A stretch of DNA of 64,000 bases from Dasyornis broadbenti. Taxonomy: Eukaryota > Chordata > Aves > Passeriformes > Dasyornithidae. Position numbers and translations under genes: made by a program. This document shows, in pieces, positions 61,599-64,000 of the stretch. Numbering within the stretch: the stretch's first letter is position 1; each line of letters opens with the position of its first letter. A model generated the notes under the pieces. That model saw only the letters and a list, made by a program, of their open reading frames with translations. It searched no databases and was not told where the DNA came from. Location of the stretch: assembly GCA_013397935.1 (NCBI GenBank), contig VZRN01002232.1, positions 485,287-549,286 on the forward strand, written 5' to 3'.

Positions 61599-64000
61599 AA
61601 TGTTGAGCTAACTGCTAGGACGTGCTGTCTTTACAATGTGTAGCTGCCAGTAATTACAGATATTCTTTGAAAGGAGGCAGAAGAAGAATAAACCGTGGAA
61701 TCCCAAATCAGATTAATGTAATGTGAATTTCTAGATTACAATTAGTAACAAGATGACAGGTTGTCATGGTAACATGTGTAGCTTAACTACAAGTTCCTAA
61801 AATAAAGCAAGGACATATGTGTAGGTTTCTATCCATTTGCATACTATCCACCTGAAAATATACATGATTTCTACAACACTCAGGCAACTAAACTCTACTT
61901 CTTTCTTCTTGATTAAGTGTTGAACTAAAAAAATCAGGTCTCTTTCCTAGTATTTATGCAAAATCTCCCACCATAAATTATAAGTGTTGATAATGAAGCT
62001 GTCCATTTTGTAAGATCTTAAGCTTTCTGTCTTTTGGTTTCGTTTTAGAACAATTAGTGTAAGGAATGTAGAACACACTTCATTCTTTGTGGTTTTTACC
62101 ACTTCAATCTGCTTGAAATTCTACCATGTCCTAATATGAAAATTGTCTTACCAATATAGGAAAGTCTATTTATTAATTAAATTGATAGACCAGTGGGTGT
62201 GTTTCATGTGGCTGAGGACTGAGAATTAAAATCCCAATTTTACCTCAAATCACTGTAAGAAAGCAGTAAAGTTTTAATGTGAGATTGTTAGCTAAGACAG
62301 AGAGCCTAGCTATTATTTTCTACAGGGAAATATTGCCTTACAGGGAAAAGTATTGTCTACTTGTTACAGAGCCTGTTTGAGTTTCTTTCACTAAGCAGAA
62401 GTTAATTTGTTTAATGTGCTGTCTGTGGTAGAGGTGCCAGGACATGCTTTACGTGTATTGTCATTTCATGGTAAACCTTCAGAGGATGAAAAATTGGGCA
62501 CTTTGTTCTGAGTGCTTTATATGCACAATATTGTTTTGGCTAAATTCTTTAGTCAAAATTAAGATGCTGCTAAATTCTGTGAGTAAATCTAATCTTTTTC
62601 TGTCACCCTAAATAGACAAGATGGGCAGTGTTACATGGAAAATATGATTTCTTTGACAGTTCACTTATTTATGTATACTTTACCGTATAGAGCATTGGAG
62701 GATATTGAAAATACAGCTTGCAGGTTGCTCCTTAAGTAACCTTTAAATCCCAGATTCTGTTCTTCACAGCACTATGGATTGCAAATGCTGCAAGTACAAT
62801 GATTGACTCTGGCGTGATAATCATGTTACATTCAGAATAATGCAGTTGCTGGGAAACGTGTCACATACACAGCAGAGTTCCCAGGATAAACTGCCTGCTA
62901 AGGCATGGCTGGTGTTTGTCCTTGTGGCCTTTTGAAAAGTGGAAAGTCTGATTTTTGTGTTTCATAAATCTACCTGTATTTCTCACTTGCAGATGAAGGT
63001 TTTTGGTATTTAAATTTACTGTGGTTATGGGGTGGAGGGAGGGACATGTGCATGCTGGGTTTTGCCACTAATCCTTTGGAAATCCTTTAGTGCCTTAAGG
63101 AGGCAGAGGGGTAAGAGACCTTAGGATTACAGAAACTTGTTCAAACCTCTTTCCTACTTTATCAGAATTCCTTTAAAATATATTGTGCCTTTGGCTCCAA
63201 ATATATTTGCATTAGAAATCAGTAGCCATGGGATTATAGACAGGAATTTTTGCCGCTGTAGAAATGTTAGGAAAGAGAGTATACTGTTTCTTGTACAGGA
63301 TGTGATCTAAAAATGCAGCTAACTTAAATTCTACCTTTGGGATCCATGCATACTGGGAAAGTTGCAAGTTGCAGCTAAAGGCAGCAGAAAAAAAAAAGAT
63401 GAAAAAAAGAAGGTTTAAATATATTGGATTAAATGCTTGTATCACTGAAGTGACTGGCAAATTTCCATTGGCTTTCTTGGGACCAAGATTTCATGCTTGC
63501 TTCTACTTGGCTTAAGCAATTCTCACATGTGGTAGATACATGGGCATCATGTTCTTTTTAATGTTATAGAAGAGGAAAAGAGAGATTAGTGGTTTTGGAG
63601 ACCTGCCTTGATTTGGAGTTGCTGGGATCTGTGCTATAAATCTCTGTTCACTATTGTTTCTCTGTGTAATGTAGACTTTTGCTATGGGAATATGAATATG
63701 CAAATGTAAATTCCAATGTGAGAGGTTACTGCACAGTGTGCACTAACCGATGCCAAACAACTACATTTCTCTACTATCTGAACTGGAGTCTTATTGAAAA
63801 AAAGGGAAAATGTAACTAACAGATGAAAACCATTCCAGTGCCAAAAAAAGCCTGCATGAGGCAATTCACGTACTCACTGACGGTCCTAAGCAGCTCTTAG
63901 GAAAAGCTGAATAAGCTTTTAGCTCATGAGTGAATTTTATCTTCTAGGAATTAAGAGCAATTTTTTGGTACAGAGTTAAACTAACAAAAAAAAAAAAAAA

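Larger units (their letters stand above)
59143..64000. other. Non-coding stretch to the end of the window
   Basis: A purine-rich segment (about 59795-60005), a TTTTG pentamer repeat (60844-60870) and a T run (61584-61598) are the only distinct features. The 118-codon minus-strand frame 60763-61119 crosses the pentamer repeat and has no recognisable product. The window ends inside a run of at least 15 A (63986-64000). Confidence 0.55.

Noticed and set aside
1..64000. tRNA, rRNA, CRISPR array, bacterial operon, phage or endogenous retrovirus with recognisable genes
   Set aside because: I looked on both strands and saw no cloverleaf with conserved arms, no regularly spaced repeats, and no retroviral gene motifs or paired long terminal repeats.

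Overview
The window looks like nuclear DNA from a bird. It is AT-rich and intron-rich, CpG is scarce by eye, and no CpG island is visible. It carries several copies of the CR1 LINE retrotransposon in the avian form, whose 3' tails end in degenerate copies of an ATTCTRTG-type octamer. T/G-rich homopolymer tracts and two runs of N (assembly gaps) also fit a draft vertebrate assembly. There is no bacterial-style gene organisation, CRISPR array, plasmid or phage module.

The one convincing gene is on the plus strand in the first quarter. Four exons (3042-3218, 5420-5476, 5895-6077, 14707-14949) have canonical AG/GT boundaries. All four are multiples of three (177, 57, 183 and 243 nt) and all begin and end in phase 0. 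Joined, they give 220 residues. Exons 1 and 2 form a coiled coil, exon 3 is a compact charged block, and exon 4 is a Ser/Pro/His-rich linker ending in a basic amphipathic segment. The 5' end lies outside the window. The 3' end may be the open frame 16066-16434, which sits behind a cluster of three tandem acceptors and is followed by an AATAAA. The protein belongs to no family I can name with confidence. An uncharacterised vertebrate coiled-coil protein of the C4orf50 type is a weak guess from memory.

From about 16.5 kb to 64 kb I see no securely coding sequence. This part holds CR1 fragments (23.2-24.3, 34.1-34.5, 52.3 and 58.7-59.1 kb, with a further one at 11.1 kb inside the long intron), simple repeats, a gap at 29159-29253, several small perfect inverted repeats and a few weak exon-like segments (31453-31633, 36526-36569, 58411-58517). 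It could be intergenic DNA, introns of another gene or non-coding RNA loci; sequence alone does not decide.

I did not find a new biological system. The points most worth following are the uncharacterised gene with its ambiguous 3' end, the internally deleted CR1 that keeps endonuclease remnants, and clustered palindromes at 53.8, 46.4 and 9.2 kb.
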